DNA from: JBPCPM01 sp050999155
GTDB taxonomy: Bacteria; Actinomycetota; Thermoleophilia; Solirubrobacterales; 70-9
Reading direction: 5' to 3'
NCBI GenBank assembly: GCA_050999155.1
Contig: JBPCPM010000069.1
Coordinates: 1 to 49,842 of the forward strand
Length of the DNA stretch: 49,842 bases
Part shown: in pieces, positions 26,287-35,059 of the stretch
How the letters are laid out: each line of letters opens with the position of its first letter
Position numbering within the stretch: position 1 is the first letter of the stretch
The notes under the pieces: model-generated
What the model was told of the DNA's origin: nothing
Database searches by the model: none
What the model saw: only the letters and a program-made list of their open reading frames with translations
Translations under genes and position numbers: made by a program

Positions 26287-27504
26287 CTAGGCTGCTGCGA
26301 GTGCATCGGCGACGATTCGGGCGTCGTCGCCGACTCCGAGAAAGAACGCCGACTTCCGGTTGCGAAGGAAGTGGACGCCGACGAAGTACAGGCCCGGCGC
26401 CACCGTGCTCGCGCCCTCGTCGTGGACCGGAAACCCGAGCTCGTCGAAGGCGTCGGGGATGTTCACCCAGGACCCATAGTCGGGGCGAAAGCCTGCCGCG
26501 AAGATCACCGCGCCAAACCCGTCGAGGTCGACGTGCTCGGGCGTGTCCACCGCCAGCGGCGCCGGGGCAGGCATCTCGGGCGCCGGCATCCCCTGCTCGT
26601 CGGCAAACTTCGTGAACAGACCCTTCAGCTGCCCGAAGCGCTGATCGCCCCACTCGACCGACTGCTCGAGGTCGGCTCGGAAGCTGGCTCGGCGGCCCTC
26701 GGTCCCGGCGAGGTGGCCGAGCAGGTTCACACCCCTAGCGTGCAGCGTCCGCAGGTGCAGGTCGTGGCCGCCGCCGTGACCGCTGGCGAGAATGTTGGCG
26801 AACAGGCGGGCGGAGGGGGGCAGCGAGTCGGCGGGCGCCGAGAGGAAGCCGGACTCCTCGAGCCACCAGACCAGGTCGTGGCCGCCGATCCGGCGCGGGG
26901 CCCACGGCGCGCGTCCACAGGCCAGGAAGACGTTGCGACCGGACTCGTGAAGCTCCTCGGCGATCTGACAGCCGGACTGGCCGCTCCCAACGACCAGGAC
27001 CGGACCGTCTGGAAGGCCCGAGGGCTTCGAATAGTCCTCGACATCGATCTGGAGAAGGTCCGCGGGAAGCGAGCCTGCGGCATCGGGACGATGAGGCTTC
27101 TGGTACGCGCCGGCGCTGAGCACGACCCGTGTCGCCTCGATGTCGCCCGTCGACGTTTCCAGGCGGAAGCCTCCCCCCTTGATCGGGTCGAGCGCCGTCA
27201 CCTCGACGCCGTCCCGGATCGGGGTGTCGTTGCGGAGTGCATAGCGCTCGAGGAAACCGACGATCTCGTCGCGGCGGTCGAACGCGTCTTGATCTTCGCC
27301 GTCGTACGGCTGATCGGGAAGCTGCATGCTCCAGTTCGGCGTCACGAGGCAGAAGCTCTCCCAACGCCCCCGCCAGGTCTGCCCTACCTGCCCCTTCTCG
27401 AGCACGACATGAGAAACACCGTGCTTGGCGAGTTCATGACTGGTAGCAAGCCCGGCCTGACCGGCTCCCACAATCACGACATCGACGGGATCGCTCACCG
27501 TCAC
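26287..27504 (-). CDS. FAD-dependent flavin-containing monooxygenase
   Basis: 405 residues. The FAD-binding motif is VVIVGAGQAGLATSHEL (about 9-25) and the NAD(P)-binding one is VLVVGSGQSGCQIAEEL (about 169-185). WRGRWESFCLVTPNW and AAGFRPDYGSWV fit the CzcO/FMO-like single-component flavin monooxygenases. Substrate unknown. The start ATG 27504 is preferred because the glycine motif follows at once. Confidence 0.9.
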   Translation of the reverse strand: MTVSDPVDVVIVGAGQAGLATSHELAKHGVSHVVLEKGQVGQTWRGRWESFCLVTPNWSMQLPDQPYDGEDQDAFDRRDEIVGFLERYALRNDTPIRDGVEVTALDPIKGGGFRLETSTGDIEATRVVLSAGAYQKPHRPDAAGSLPADLLQIDVEDYSKPSGLPDGPVLVVGSGQSGCQIAEELHESGRNVFLACGRAPWAPRRIGGHDLVWWLEESGFLSAPADSLPPSARLFANILASGHGGGHDLHLRTLHARGVNLLGHLAGTEGRRASFRADLEQSVEWGDQRFGQLKGLFTKFADEQGMPAPEMPAPAPLAVDTPEHVDLDGFGAVIFAAGFRPDYGSWVNIPDAFDELGFPVHDEGASTVAPGLYFVGVHFLRNRKSAFFLGVGDDARIVADALAAA

Positions 27505-27627
27505 GCGAGCCTATCTCGGGCTGGGGAGGGGTTCAAGCCGGGATGAGTTGACTCCTGGCGCCGGCCTGAAACCGTGGGCGCCGACCTGCTCCGCATTGGG
27601 CGGCTGGACCGGTCGGGCGACCTGGGC

Positions 27628-27753
27628 GGGACCGTCGAGACGCACGTGCGCGACATCTTCGCCACGCTTGATGTCGGCTCCCGCGCCGCCGTCGCCCGCG
27701 TCGTGGAACGGGAGGACCGGCTCACGGTCGGTGCCCGGGGAGGCGGGGGGTAG
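27628..27753 (+). pseudogene. Remnant of a LuxR-type regulator C-terminus
   Basis: The frame reads TVETHVRDIFATLDVGSRAA then VARVVERED, the recognition helix and last helix of a LuxR-type DNA-binding domain (TVxTHVxxIFxKL...SRxxV). The first helices and the regulatory domain are missing. It ends at TAG 27751-27753, 30 bases before the next gene. Confidence 0.55.
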
Positions 27754-27782
27754 GCGCGCGGGATGTGTGCAACGCTCCCGGC

Positions 27783-29522
27783 ATGACCACCGCGCCCGCC
27801 ACCGCCACCGGGCTGTTCAACCCCCGGACCTACGACGCCGCCGAGTTCGACGAGCGCACGCGCGAGGTCCTGCTGGCCACCATCCGCTGGTTCGAGGACC
27901 GCGGCAAGGCCCGGCTGTGCGCCGACGATCAGGCCGCGGTCTGGTACCAGGACTTCGTCGACTTCCTGGCCTCCGAGCGCGCGCTGGCCACGCTGCTGAC
28001 CCCGGCAGCCAACGCCGACGGCGATCCCGACAAGCGGTGGGACACCGCGCGCAACGCGGTGTTCAACGAGATCCTCGGCTTCTACGGGCTGGGCTACTGG
28101 TACGCGTGGCAGGTGACGATCCTCGGCCTCGGGCCGATCTGGCAGTCAGACAACGAGGCCGCGCGCGAGAAGGCGGCGGCCCAGCTCGAGGACGGGGGCC
28201 TGTTCGCGTTCGGGCTCTCCGAGCGCGAGCACGGGGCCGACATCTACTCGACCGACATGGTCCTCACCCCCGACGGCGAGGGCGGCTTCCGGGCCAACGG
28301 CGGCAAGTACTACATCGGCAACGGCAACGTGGCCGGGATGGTGTCGGTGTTCGGCCGGCGCCCCGACATCGAGGGCAGAGACGGCTACGTCTTCTTCGTC
28401 GCCGACAGCCGCCACCCGGCCTACAAGCTGCGCAAGAACGTGGTGCACTCGCAGATGTACGTCAGTGCCTTCGACCTCGAGGACTACCCGGTCGCCGAGG
28501 CAGACATCCTCCACACCGGCGTCGAGGCCTTCGAGGCCGCACTGAATACGATCAACGTCGGCAAGTTCAACCTCGGCTTCTGCGCGATCGGCATGGCCGA
28601 GCACTCCTTCTACGAGACCGTGACCCAGGCCGAGAACCGGGTGCTCTACGGCAAGCGCGTCACCGAATTCGGCCAGGCGCGCCGCATCCTCACCGAGGCC
28701 TACTCGCGCCTGCTGGCGACCAAGCTCTACGGCGCGCGCGCCGTCGACTACATGCGCTCGGCCACCCGCGATGACCGCCGCTACCTGCTCTACACGCCGA
28801 TCAACAAGATGCGCGTGACCATGGAAGGCGAGCGAATCATCGACCTGCTGGCCGAGGTGATCTCGGCCAAGGGCTTCGAGAACGACTCGTATTTCGAGAT
28901 GGCCAAGCGCGGCGTCCACGGGCTGCCCAAGCTCGAGGGCACCGTGCACGTGAACCTCGCCCTCGCGCTGAAGTTCCTGCCCGGATACCTGTTCGGCGAC
29001 GCGGACCTCGAGCCGGCGCCCCAGATGCGCGACGCGGTCGACGACGAGTTCCTGTTCGCCCAGGGCCCGACCCGCGGGCTGTCGAAGATCACCTTCCCCG
29101 ACTGGCGCCGCGCCTACGACGCGTTCGCTGAGGTCCCCAACGTCGCGCTGTTTCGCGAACAGGCCGAGGGCCTGGCGACGCTGCTCAGCGAGGCGCCGCT
29201 GACCCCCGAGCAGATGCAGAGCGACCTCGACTTCCAGCAGGCGCTGGCCCAGCTGTTCACGCTCATCCCCTACGGGCAGCTGATCTTGGAGCAGGCCCAG
29301 CTCGTCGGCGAGTCCGCCGACACCGTCGACCTGGTCTTCGAGACGCTCGTGCGCGACTTCTCGACGGTCGCCATCGACATCCACGGCAAGGCGTCCTCGA
29401 CGCCCGAGCAGCAGCGGTGGTGCGTCGGGGCCGTGCGCAAGCCGGTCATCGATGGTGAGCGGGCCGAGCGGGTGTACGCGGACGTGCGGGCGCTGGCCGG
29501 CGCGTATGTGATGGCCGACTGA
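27783..29522 (+). CDS. Acyl-CoA dehydrogenase/oxidase-family protein
   Basis: 579 residues. An N-terminal helical domain is followed by FAFGLSEREHGADIYSTDM (FAD and substrate region, about 143-161) and RANGGKYYIGNGNVAGMVSVFG. The C-terminal helices (YGKRVTEFGQARRILTEAYS, KGFENDSYFEMAKRGVHGLP) match acyl-CoA dehydrogenases, and an extra C-terminal helical domain makes it longer than the common 380 residues, closer to acyl-CoA oxidase size. Start ATG 27783. It stands alone, with a LuxR remnant before it. Confidence 0.88.
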   Translation: MTTAPATATGLFNPRTYDAAEFDERTREVLLATIRWFEDRGKARLCADDQAAVWYQDFVDFLASERALATLLTPAANADGDPDKRWDTARNAVFNEILGFYGLGYWYAWQVTILGLGPIWQSDNEAAREKAAAQLEDGGLFAFGLSEREHGADIYSTDMVLTPDGEGGFRANGGKYYIGNGNVAGMVSVFGRRPDIEGRDGYVFFVADSRHPAYKLRKNVVHSQMYVSAFDLEDYPVAEADILHTGVEAFEAALNTINVGKFNLGFCAIGMAEHSFYETVTQAENRVLYGKRVTEFGQARRILTEAYSRLLATKLYGARAVDYMRSATRDDRRYLLYTPINKMRVTMEGERIIDLLAEVISAKGFENDSYFEMAKRGVHGLPKLEGTVHVNLALALKFLPGYLFGDADLEPAPQMRDAVDDEFLFAQGPTRGLSKITFPDWRRAYDAFAEVPNVALFREQAEGLATLLSEAPLTPEQMQSDLDFQQALAQLFTLIPYGQLILEQAQLVGESADTVDLVFETLVRDFSTVAIDIHGKASSTPEQQRWCVGAVRKPVIDGERAERVYADVRALAGAYVMAD

Positions 29523-29634
29523 GGCCTGCGCGGGACGACGCTGCGGAGCCTCTTCTGCCAGGGGCACCGCTCGGTCCCCTCCGCCCTGGACGAGATCGCG
29601 GCCTGATGTCCTCGTAGCGTTACCGGTCAGCCTG

Positions 29635-31734
29635 CTACAGCAGCGTCGCGGTCACGCCGGCCGCGTCCTGCTGCGTGGCGCGGACCCGCACCCCGCCCTC
29701 GAACACCTCGGGCTCGAGGAACGCGCGCATCAGCTTCTCGTGGGCCCGGTGGCGCAGGGCCTGGGCCTCGAGCCGGATCCCGGCTGCGTACTCCGCCGCG
29801 TCTGAGGGATGGCCGTCGGCGAACCGGCGCTCGATCACCCGCTCCGCGGCCCATATGTAGACGGCGTTCGCTGCCGCCTCGACCTCGAGCATCCGGTACG
29901 GGAGGTACTCGCGCACGCGACGCTTGGAGAGGCCGGCCCGCCGCGCCGCCCGCTCGAGCGCCCGGAACTCCCTCCGGCCCTCGTAGACCGTGACGACGCC
30001 GCTCTCGGGATGGAACTCCGCCTCGACCTGGGAGTCGATCTCCTTGCGAGCGATCTCGCGCACCCAGCCTGAAGAGCGGTGGCGGACGATCAGGACCTCG
30101 AGCTCGGCGGTGTGGCCGGCGGCCTCGGCCAGCACGGTCAATCGGCTGCCGGGGTCGACGCTGACCCGCGCGCGCACCGTGCCGCTGAGCCGCGAGTAAC
30201 CGCGCTTCTGCGCCTCGGGCACGCCCCCGTCGGGAAGCCAGACGCCGATCCCGGCATCGGCCGCGACCGTCACCGGGCTCTCGGGCGGAATCTGGGCGGG
30301 GTCGAAGACCAGCGAGACCCCCCGCGTCTCGCCCGGATGAAGCCGCAGGGGCGAGCGCCGGAAGGCGATCGCGGCGCCGTCCAACAGATCCGCGCCGGTC
30401 TCCGGCGCGCCACCATCGAGTCGCCGCTGCCTCTCGGTCGGGTGGGACGGGCCCGATCGCTCGCCGGCTGGGTGGAGGCCGGGCTGATCGCCAGCGGTAC
30501 CCGGCGAGTCGAACGCCGCGCGCAGCACGTCATTGAGGGCCCGCAGGCCGACTCGGTCGAGCGCCTGGAGCTGCTTTCCGGCTCTGACATGGTTGGCCCC
30601 GGCGCGTCGTTCCTCCTCGTCGACCAAGGGTCCGAGAATCTTCTCGAGCGCGCTGTACAGCTCCTTGACCACCGGATGAACGTCGTTGAGCCCCGAGCGA
30701 TCTACCTTCACCACGACCTGGGGCCGGGCGGACTCGAGCGCCTCGCGCTGTAGGGCCTCGAGCGCCTCGCAGCGCACCTCCCCGTAGATGCGGCGGGCGC
30801 CGGCGCGGCTCTCGTACCCGACCATCGTGGCCTCGTGCGCGGCGCGCCCTGAGCGGACAACCAGCCCGCCCCGCCGCAGCGCCCGCGCCGGGTTGAGCGG
30901 AATCGGGTGGGCGGCGCGGCGCACGGTGACGCTCGCCTCGACGCCGTCGGCGAGCCGGATCGTGTCTTCGTAGAGCAGGGGACGGTCGGGGTCGGGCTCG
31001 GGCGGGCAGTAGACGACCAGCGAGGGGGTCTGACCGGGCGTCTCCAGCCAGACCTCGCGAGCCGGGTCTTCGAGCACGGGCCGGATCTGGACCAGGTCGC
31101 AGACGAGAGTGCGGATCCGGCCCGGCGGCGGCAGCCGGGCATCGGCGAGGGGAACCGCGACCCGGGTGCCGCGCTTGAGCCCGAGTGATCGGTGTTCCCC
31201 GGTGGCCGCCGGAGCGTCGATCACGTGGGCGTAGAGGTAGGGATCGTCGCCGGCGGAAGGAAAGAACCAGGACTCCACCGCCCGCCCGTCCCGGACGCCC
31301 TGGATTCGCCCGCCGCCCTGCGCGAGCCACACGTCACGCAGGCCACGGCCGAACAGTCCGCGCTGGCTCGGGCTCTCAGGCAGCGTCCCGAGGGCTCCGA
31401 GTCGCTGGTCGACTACCGCCGCGTTGACCCCGACGCCGTCGTCGGCGCAGCGCACCTCGGCCTGCCAGCGGCGCAGCGCCGGCACCCCGAGCATTCGTGC
31501 TCCGGCCGCCCAGCGCCTGACCAACTCGGGCTCGGGCGCCCCGAACCACAGCTCGAGCCTGCCGTGGACGCGCCCGGATCCGGCGATCGCCGCGTCGGCG
31601 TTCGTGACCAGCTCGGGGATGATCTGGACGAGGTCGATCCCGCCTTGGGCGAAGTTCTCGCGGAAGTAGCGCCCGCGGACTCTGCCGCGACGCACTGCGT
31701 CCGCTGCGATGGCGCTCGTCACTGCGTCGATCAT
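29635..31734 (-). CDS. GHKL (Bergerat-fold) ATPase of the duplicated module, intact copy
   Basis: 699 residues. ATPase boxes: N-box ELVTNADAAI (residues 41-50), G1 DDGVGV (98-103), G2 GLFGRGLRDVW (126-136) and a GT (189-190) as in HATPase_c_3/MORC- and Hsp90-like proteins. A middle region (about 200-430) holds VLEDPAREVWLE, MVGYESRAGARRIYGEVRCE and KVDRSGLNDVHPV. Next comes a beta-rich Ig-like part (about 455-550: FRRSPLRLHPGETRGVSLVF). The C-terminal helical domain (about 565-699) is not recognised. No histidine-kinase phospho-acceptor domain is present, so it is not a two-component kinase. It starts at ATG 31734, divergent from the RHH-MazF genes with 140 bases between. Confidence 0.85.
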   Translation of the reverse strand: MIDAVTSAIAADAVRRGRVRGRYFRENFAQGGIDLVQIIPELVTNADAAIAGSGRVHGRLELWFGAPEPELVRRWAAGARMLGVPALRRWQAEVRCADDGVGVNAAVVDQRLGALGTLPESPSQRGLFGRGLRDVWLAQGGGRIQGVRDGRAVESWFFPSAGDDPYLYAHVIDAPAATGEHRSLGLKRGTRVAVPLADARLPPPGRIRTLVCDLVQIRPVLEDPAREVWLETPGQTPSLVVYCPPEPDPDRPLLYEDTIRLADGVEASVTVRRAAHPIPLNPARALRRGGLVVRSGRAAHEATMVGYESRAGARRIYGEVRCEALEALQREALESARPQVVVKVDRSGLNDVHPVVKELYSALEKILGPLVDEEERRAGANHVRAGKQLQALDRVGLRALNDVLRAAFDSPGTAGDQPGLHPAGERSGPSHPTERQRRLDGGAPETGADLLDGAAIAFRRSPLRLHPGETRGVSLVFDPAQIPPESPVTVAADAGIGVWLPDGGVPEAQKRGYSRLSGTVRARVSVDPGSRLTVLAEAAGHTAELEVLIVRHRSSGWVREIARKEIDSQVEAEFHPESGVVTVYEGRREFRALERAARRAGLSKRRVREYLPYRMLEVEAAANAVYIWAAERVIERRFADGHPSDAAEYAAGIRLEAQALRHRAHEKLMRAFLEPEVFEGGVRVRATQQDAAGVTATLL

Positions 31735-31843
31735 CGCAGCGCGGGACGTCGCGCGAAGCCGCGCGCCAATGGGCCAACCCGTGCCCGAGGGCGGAGCCGG
31801 GGAGGGCGGCCCTCAGGTGTCGAGCCTTGGGAGTTGGGAGTAT

Positions 31844-31865
31844 GTAGCATGATTCGTGCTACGGT
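31844..31865 (+). promoter_or_regulatory. Operator and extended -10 of the RHH-MazF operon, copy 2
   Basis: GTAGCA-N7-TGCTAC (31844-31862) with TGC-TACGGT (TACGGT at 31860-31865), nearly identical to 7408-7429. GTG 31875 follows after nine bases. The conservation of this segment when the coding copies have drifted supports a role in control. Confidence 0.65.
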
Positions 31866-31874
31866 TTGTTGATT

Positions 31875-32117
31875 GTGCGATCACTCCACGTTCGCCTCGA
31901 TGACTCGGCGTCCGGGGCCCTGGGTGTGATCCGCGCGGGTGGTATGACCGATTCGGAGGCGGTGCGCACCGCCCTCCGCGAGGCCGCGGCGCGCCGGCGA
32001 GTGCGCTCCGCGGTCCGCGAGGAGGCGCGAGGGGTGGCGGCCGACCAGGCCGATCGCGAGGAGATGCGCATCATCCGCGAGCAGATGGCGGAGCTGGCGC
32101 CGCAGGCTTCGGACTGA
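31875..32117 (+). CDS. Ribbon-helix-helix antitoxin, module copy 2
   Basis: 80 residues starting RSLHVRLDDSASGALGVIRA, then MTDSEAVRTALREAAARRRV and a C-terminal EEMRIIREQMAELAP helix. It closely matches the copy at 7438. Its start is GTG 31875; TTG codons at 31866 and 31869 are alternatives, since the ATG of copy 1 reads ATT here. One base separates its stop from the toxin start. The RHH domain is expected to bind the repeat at 31844-31862. Confidence 0.8.
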   Translation: MRSLHVRLDDSASGALGVIRAGGMTDSEAVRTALREAAARRRVRSAVREEARGVAADQADREEMRIIREQMAELAPQASD

Positions 32118-32118
32118 G

Positions 32119-32436
32119 ATGGTCCGCGGCGAGGTGTTCAGGTTGCCGGCGCCTCGCAGCGCGCGCGGGCACGAGCAGCGCGGCGCCCGCTACGCGGTGG
32201 TCGTTCAGGCCGACGAGTTCCTCGATCTCAGCACGACGCTCGTGGCGCCCACCTCGACCAGCGCCCAGCCTGCGAGCTTTCGCCCTGCGATCACGCTCGA
32301 CGGTCGCGCGACGCGCGTCCTCGTCGAGCAGGCGACCGTGGTGGATCCGCGGCGCCTCGGCCGCTCGGCGGGACGCCTCGATGCGAGCGAGGTGCGCGCG
32401 GTGGACGAGGCGCTCGCGCTCATCCTCGCCCTCTGA
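32119..32436 (+). CDS. MazF/PemK-type toxin, module copy 2
   Basis: 105 residues. MVRGEVFRLPAPRSARGHEQ, RGARYAVVVQADEFLDLSTT, LVAPTSTSAQPASF, RVLVEQATVVDPRRLGR and a C-terminal helix (VRAVDEALALIL) give the complete MazF barrel and last helix. It is the likely effector of the module: MazF toxins cut mRNA and arrest growth. Genes on both sides (RHH antitoxin one base upstream, SEC-C gene 46 bases downstream) are on the same strand, suggesting a single transcript. Confidence 0.88.
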   Translation: MVRGEVFRLPAPRSARGHEQRGARYAVVVQADEFLDLSTTLVAPTSTSAQPASFRPAITLDGRATRVLVEQATVVDPRRLGRSAGRLDASEVRAVDEALALILAL

Positions 32437-32482
32437 CAGCGAGTCGGCGTTTCGTCCGAAGTCGCAACTACGGTCGGCTCCG

Positions 32483-33862
32483 ATGGCTGTCTCGCGGAAC
32501 AGCGCCTGCCCGTGCGGCAGCGGGCGCAAGCACAAGCACTGCTGTTTGGCCAAGCACCAACGCGCCGAGCGGGAGGCGCGATTTGACGACGCCGTCGGCC
32601 GCCGAATCCACGCTTGGTCGTCGCAGGCGCTCGAGAAGGAGATCGGCGCCGCCCTCGAGGAGTTCGTCGGACCGCAACGAGGGATGGATGACGACGACCT
32701 GCCGGTATTCGCGACCTGGTTTCACAATGACCGTGAGCTGCCAAACGGCGACACGCCGGCCGGGCGTTACGCGGCACGCACGGATCTGCCCGAGGCTGAG
32801 CGCACCGCCGCGGCACGGATAGCCGCCGCCCGGCTCGGGTTGCTTCGTGTGCTCGCGGTCGAGCCCGGGAGTTGGATCCTCCTCGAGGACATGGTCGGCG
32901 GAACGCAAGCCCGGGTGCGCAGCCGAAACGTCTCCCGCGATGCAGTCCGCTGGGACATCCTGCTTGGCCGCGTGATGGAGGGTGACCCGCCGAGCCTGTG
33001 GGGTCCGACGCGATGCTTCGAGCCCGGCGATGAGCCCGAGCTGCTCGCCGAGCTGGACCGCCTCGCCGAGGCGTGCGGCAAGCGGGCGGGCCAAGCCGCG
33101 CGGGCGCGGGCTCTTCGGAGCCACGCCCTCGAGCTGATCCGCTTTCGTCCTCCGGGCTGGAGCGTCGAGCCGAGCTTCTTCACCGTAGAGGGCGACCCGC
33201 TCGTCCATGGTTCCGCCACCTGGCGCGTCCACGATCCCGCCGCCGCCCGGAAGCGCCTTCGTGCCCTGGGCGGTCTGCGCCCGGCCGAGCCGATCGAGAT
33301 CGACATCACCGTGCCGCGTGAGGTGCTCGTCAAGGATCGGCGCAAGCTTCCTCCAAGGGCGATCGTGCTCGAGGGCGGACCGCTCGACGATCCCGACTCA
33401 GTGCCGGTCGCGACGGTGCGGCTCGAGAGGGCGCAGCTTCACGTCGAAGCCATGTCGGAAGAGCGGCTCGAGAGGGCGATCGAGCTGATCGATGCCGACT
33501 TCGGCGATCTCGCTGAGCTGTACGAGCGGGAGCTCGTGCCGATCGAGCAGCGGCTGGAAGAGCGTCGCTCGGCGCCGCGGCGCGCAGAGCCCGTCTCCCA
33601 CGACCTTGCGCCGGCCGACGAGAGACGCCTTCTCGGTGGCGTCATGACTGACCGGATGCGGAAGTGGCTAGACGAATCACACCCCCTGCTCGACGGCCGC
33701 ACGCCACGCGAGGCGGCGGCCGGAGAGCGTCGTGCAGAGGTGATCCAGCTGGTGCGGGGGATCGAAAACGGCGCCGAGCGCGCCCGACGTCGCGGCCAGC
33801 CGTTCGCCGACGTCGCGTGGATCCGCAGTGAGCTCGGCGTCGGTGACGAGCTTGCCGCCTGA
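32483..33862 (+). CDS. SEC-C motif protein with antitoxin-like C-terminus, intact module copy
   Basis: 459 residues. The N-terminal zinc motif is CPCGSGRKHKHCC (residues 9-21), the SEC-C type that binds Zn2+ and often protein partners. A large middle region of unknown fold follows, with WILLEDMVGGTQARVRSRNV, SRDAVRWDILLGRVMEGDP, GPTRCFEPGDEPELLAELDR and VPREVLVKDRRKLPPRAIVL. The C-terminus (WLDESHPLLDGRTPREAAAG, VIQLVRGIENGAERARRRG) resembles the toxin-binding domain of Xre/MbcA/ParS antitoxins (WLxxxxPxLxGxTPxEA). The start is ATG 32483. Gene order fixes it as the third gene of the RHH-MazF transcript. Function unknown; a second regulator or sensor of the toxin is plausible. Confidence 0.75.
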   Translation: MAVSRNSACPCGSGRKHKHCCLAKHQRAEREARFDDAVGRRIHAWSSQALEKEIGAALEEFVGPQRGMDDDDLPVFATWFHNDRELPNGDTPAGRYAARTDLPEAERTAAARIAAARLGLLRVLAVEPGSWILLEDMVGGTQARVRSRNVSRDAVRWDILLGRVMEGDPPSLWGPTRCFEPGDEPELLAELDRLAEACGKRAGQAARARALRSHALELIRFRPPGWSVEPSFFTVEGDPLVHGSATWRVHDPAAARKRLRALGGLRPAEPIEIDITVPREVLVKDRRKLPPRAIVLEGGPLDDPDSVPVATVRLERAQLHVEAMSEERLERAIELIDADFGDLAELYERELVPIEQRLEERRSAPRRAEPVSHDLAPADERRLLGGVMTDRMRKWLDESHPLLDGRTPREAAAGERRAEVIQLVRGIENGAERARRRGQPFADVAWIRSELGVGDELAA

Positions 33863-33971
33863 GCACGGTCACGCTCGCGCGATCGTGCTCGGCCGTCGCT
33901 TGTCGTGAGGTCGTCGCGAAGCTGCCACACGCGACCCAGAAGCGGTCGATGCGAAGCGCGTGCGAGCGGCA

Positions 33972-34418
33972 GGTCGGCACTGAAGTCTTTCTCAAGCGGC
34001 TGCACCCGGTCGCCCTGTTCGGCGCCGGGGATGGGTGGCAGGAGGAACTCGACGGTGACGTTGAGCGTGCCAAGCCTCCACCGTTGGGGCGTTGGGTTGC
34101 CACGGGCGTTGACGTCGGGCTTGAAACCCTCCTGGCGCAGTCGCTTGCTGATGTCCGTGTACTTCTTATCGTCGAGCAAGGTGATGGCCAAGCCGACATC
34201 CAGGTCATTCGTGCCGGAGTGCTCGGCGCCGGTTTCGGAGTCGGGGCCGACTGCAAGGTCGATGATGAGGCTCGGCACGAGCCCACCGACGATGCAGAGG
34301 CGATCCATGAGCGCGCCCAGGGTGACGGCCACGGTCAGACACGCGGCCTCGACTTGCTCGGTCTCCTCGCGGCGATAGCCGCTGTGATGCCGCGGCTTGT
34401 CGGGGGGTGTCATGCCCA
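33972..34418 (-). pseudogene. AbiEii-like nucleotidyltransferase, C-terminal part lost
   Basis: From ATG 34418 the protein reads DRLCIVGGLVPSLIIDLAV (GG motif, about residues 39-57), then GTNDLDVGLAITLLDD (the DxD of a nucleotidyltransferase) and RWRLGTLNVTVEFLLPP. These fit the AbiEii/AbiGii-type toxin of type IV toxin-antitoxin systems. Family homology stops near KDFSAD (about 33972); the open frame then runs antisense into the SEC-C gene. It lies just after the AbiEi remnant, two bases between stop and start, as in intact abiE operons. Confidence 0.6.
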
Positions 34419-34419
34419 T

Positions 34420-34512
34420 TTCAATCGGCGACCGAGCAGATGTTCGGCACCTCCCTGCCACGTTCGGGAGGCTGAAGCAGGTCAAGGTAGATCTGCACCT
34501 CGGCCACAGGGA
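34420..34512 (-). pseudogene. AbiEi C-terminal remnant
   Basis: The frame preceding the nucleotidyltransferase gene ends in VAEVQIYLDLLQPPERGREV followed by a stop at 34420-34422. This is the C-terminal signature of AbiEi-type antitoxins (QxYLDLLxxxxRGxE). The N-terminal winged-helix part is absent, and 34513-34654 shows nothing recognisable. Confidence 0.5.
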
Positions 34513-34654
34513 CGGCGGGGTGCCTGTAAATACACGGTCTCCTGCGATGAATGACAGGTGAACCACCTTTTCCCGATCGCTCAAACGTTTCTCAGATCTC
34601 GCCGATATCGGGCCATCCGCACACCGCCGCTCCCGGAGGCCGCGCCCGGGCAGG

Positions 34655-35059
34655 CTAGGAGCCTGACGACGCGCCGGCCGAGGGGTTGCGAACCTCGACG
34701 AGGTCGTCGATGATCGCGAAGTCGGCCGCGGCCGCTGTCAGCAGCGGCACCGCGTGGACGTTCGCGGTTGCCGCGATCGCGAGGTCGATCGCTCGCCGGC
34801 GGGGGTTCGCGCCACGCTCGGTGACGGCGGCGGCGAGCCTGCCCCATTCCCGGGCGATCGCAGCGTCGAGCGGGATCGGGTCGAAGGTCGCCTCGATCGC
34901 GCCGAGTCGCTGTGCTCGTCGTGCCCGCTCGTCGGGCTCGACCGCGAGGAGCACGCCGAAGTGCAACTCGGCCAGGGATGCCGCGCTGATCGCCCCTTCG
35001 AGCTCGCCGGGGGACTGGGCGCTGATCAACACCGAGGTGTCGAACAGGACCCGACTCAC
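34655..35059 (-). CDS. vapC: VapC-type PIN-domain toxin
   Basis: 134 residues. The PIN acidic residues are in VLFDTSVLISAQ (first Asp), ISAASLAELHFGVLL (Glu, about 33), RRRAIDLAIAATANVHA (Asp) and LLTAAAADFAII (about 108-119). The usual fourth Asp (TxD) reads TAAAAD, so part of the last acidic site may be lost; activity is likely but not certain. The start GTG 35059 overlaps the antitoxin by 4 bases. Confidence 0.85.
   Translation of the reverse strand: MSRVLFDTSVLISAQSPGELEGAISAASLAELHFGVLLAVEPDERARRAQRLGAIEATFDPIPLDAAIAREWGRLAAAVTERGANPRRRAIDLAIAATANVHAVPLLTAAAADFAIIDDLVEVRNPSAGASSGS

Noticed and set aside
34513..34654. Possible complete abiEi gene upstream of the AbiEi tail
   Set aside because: No winged-helix sequence can be read in any minus frame here.
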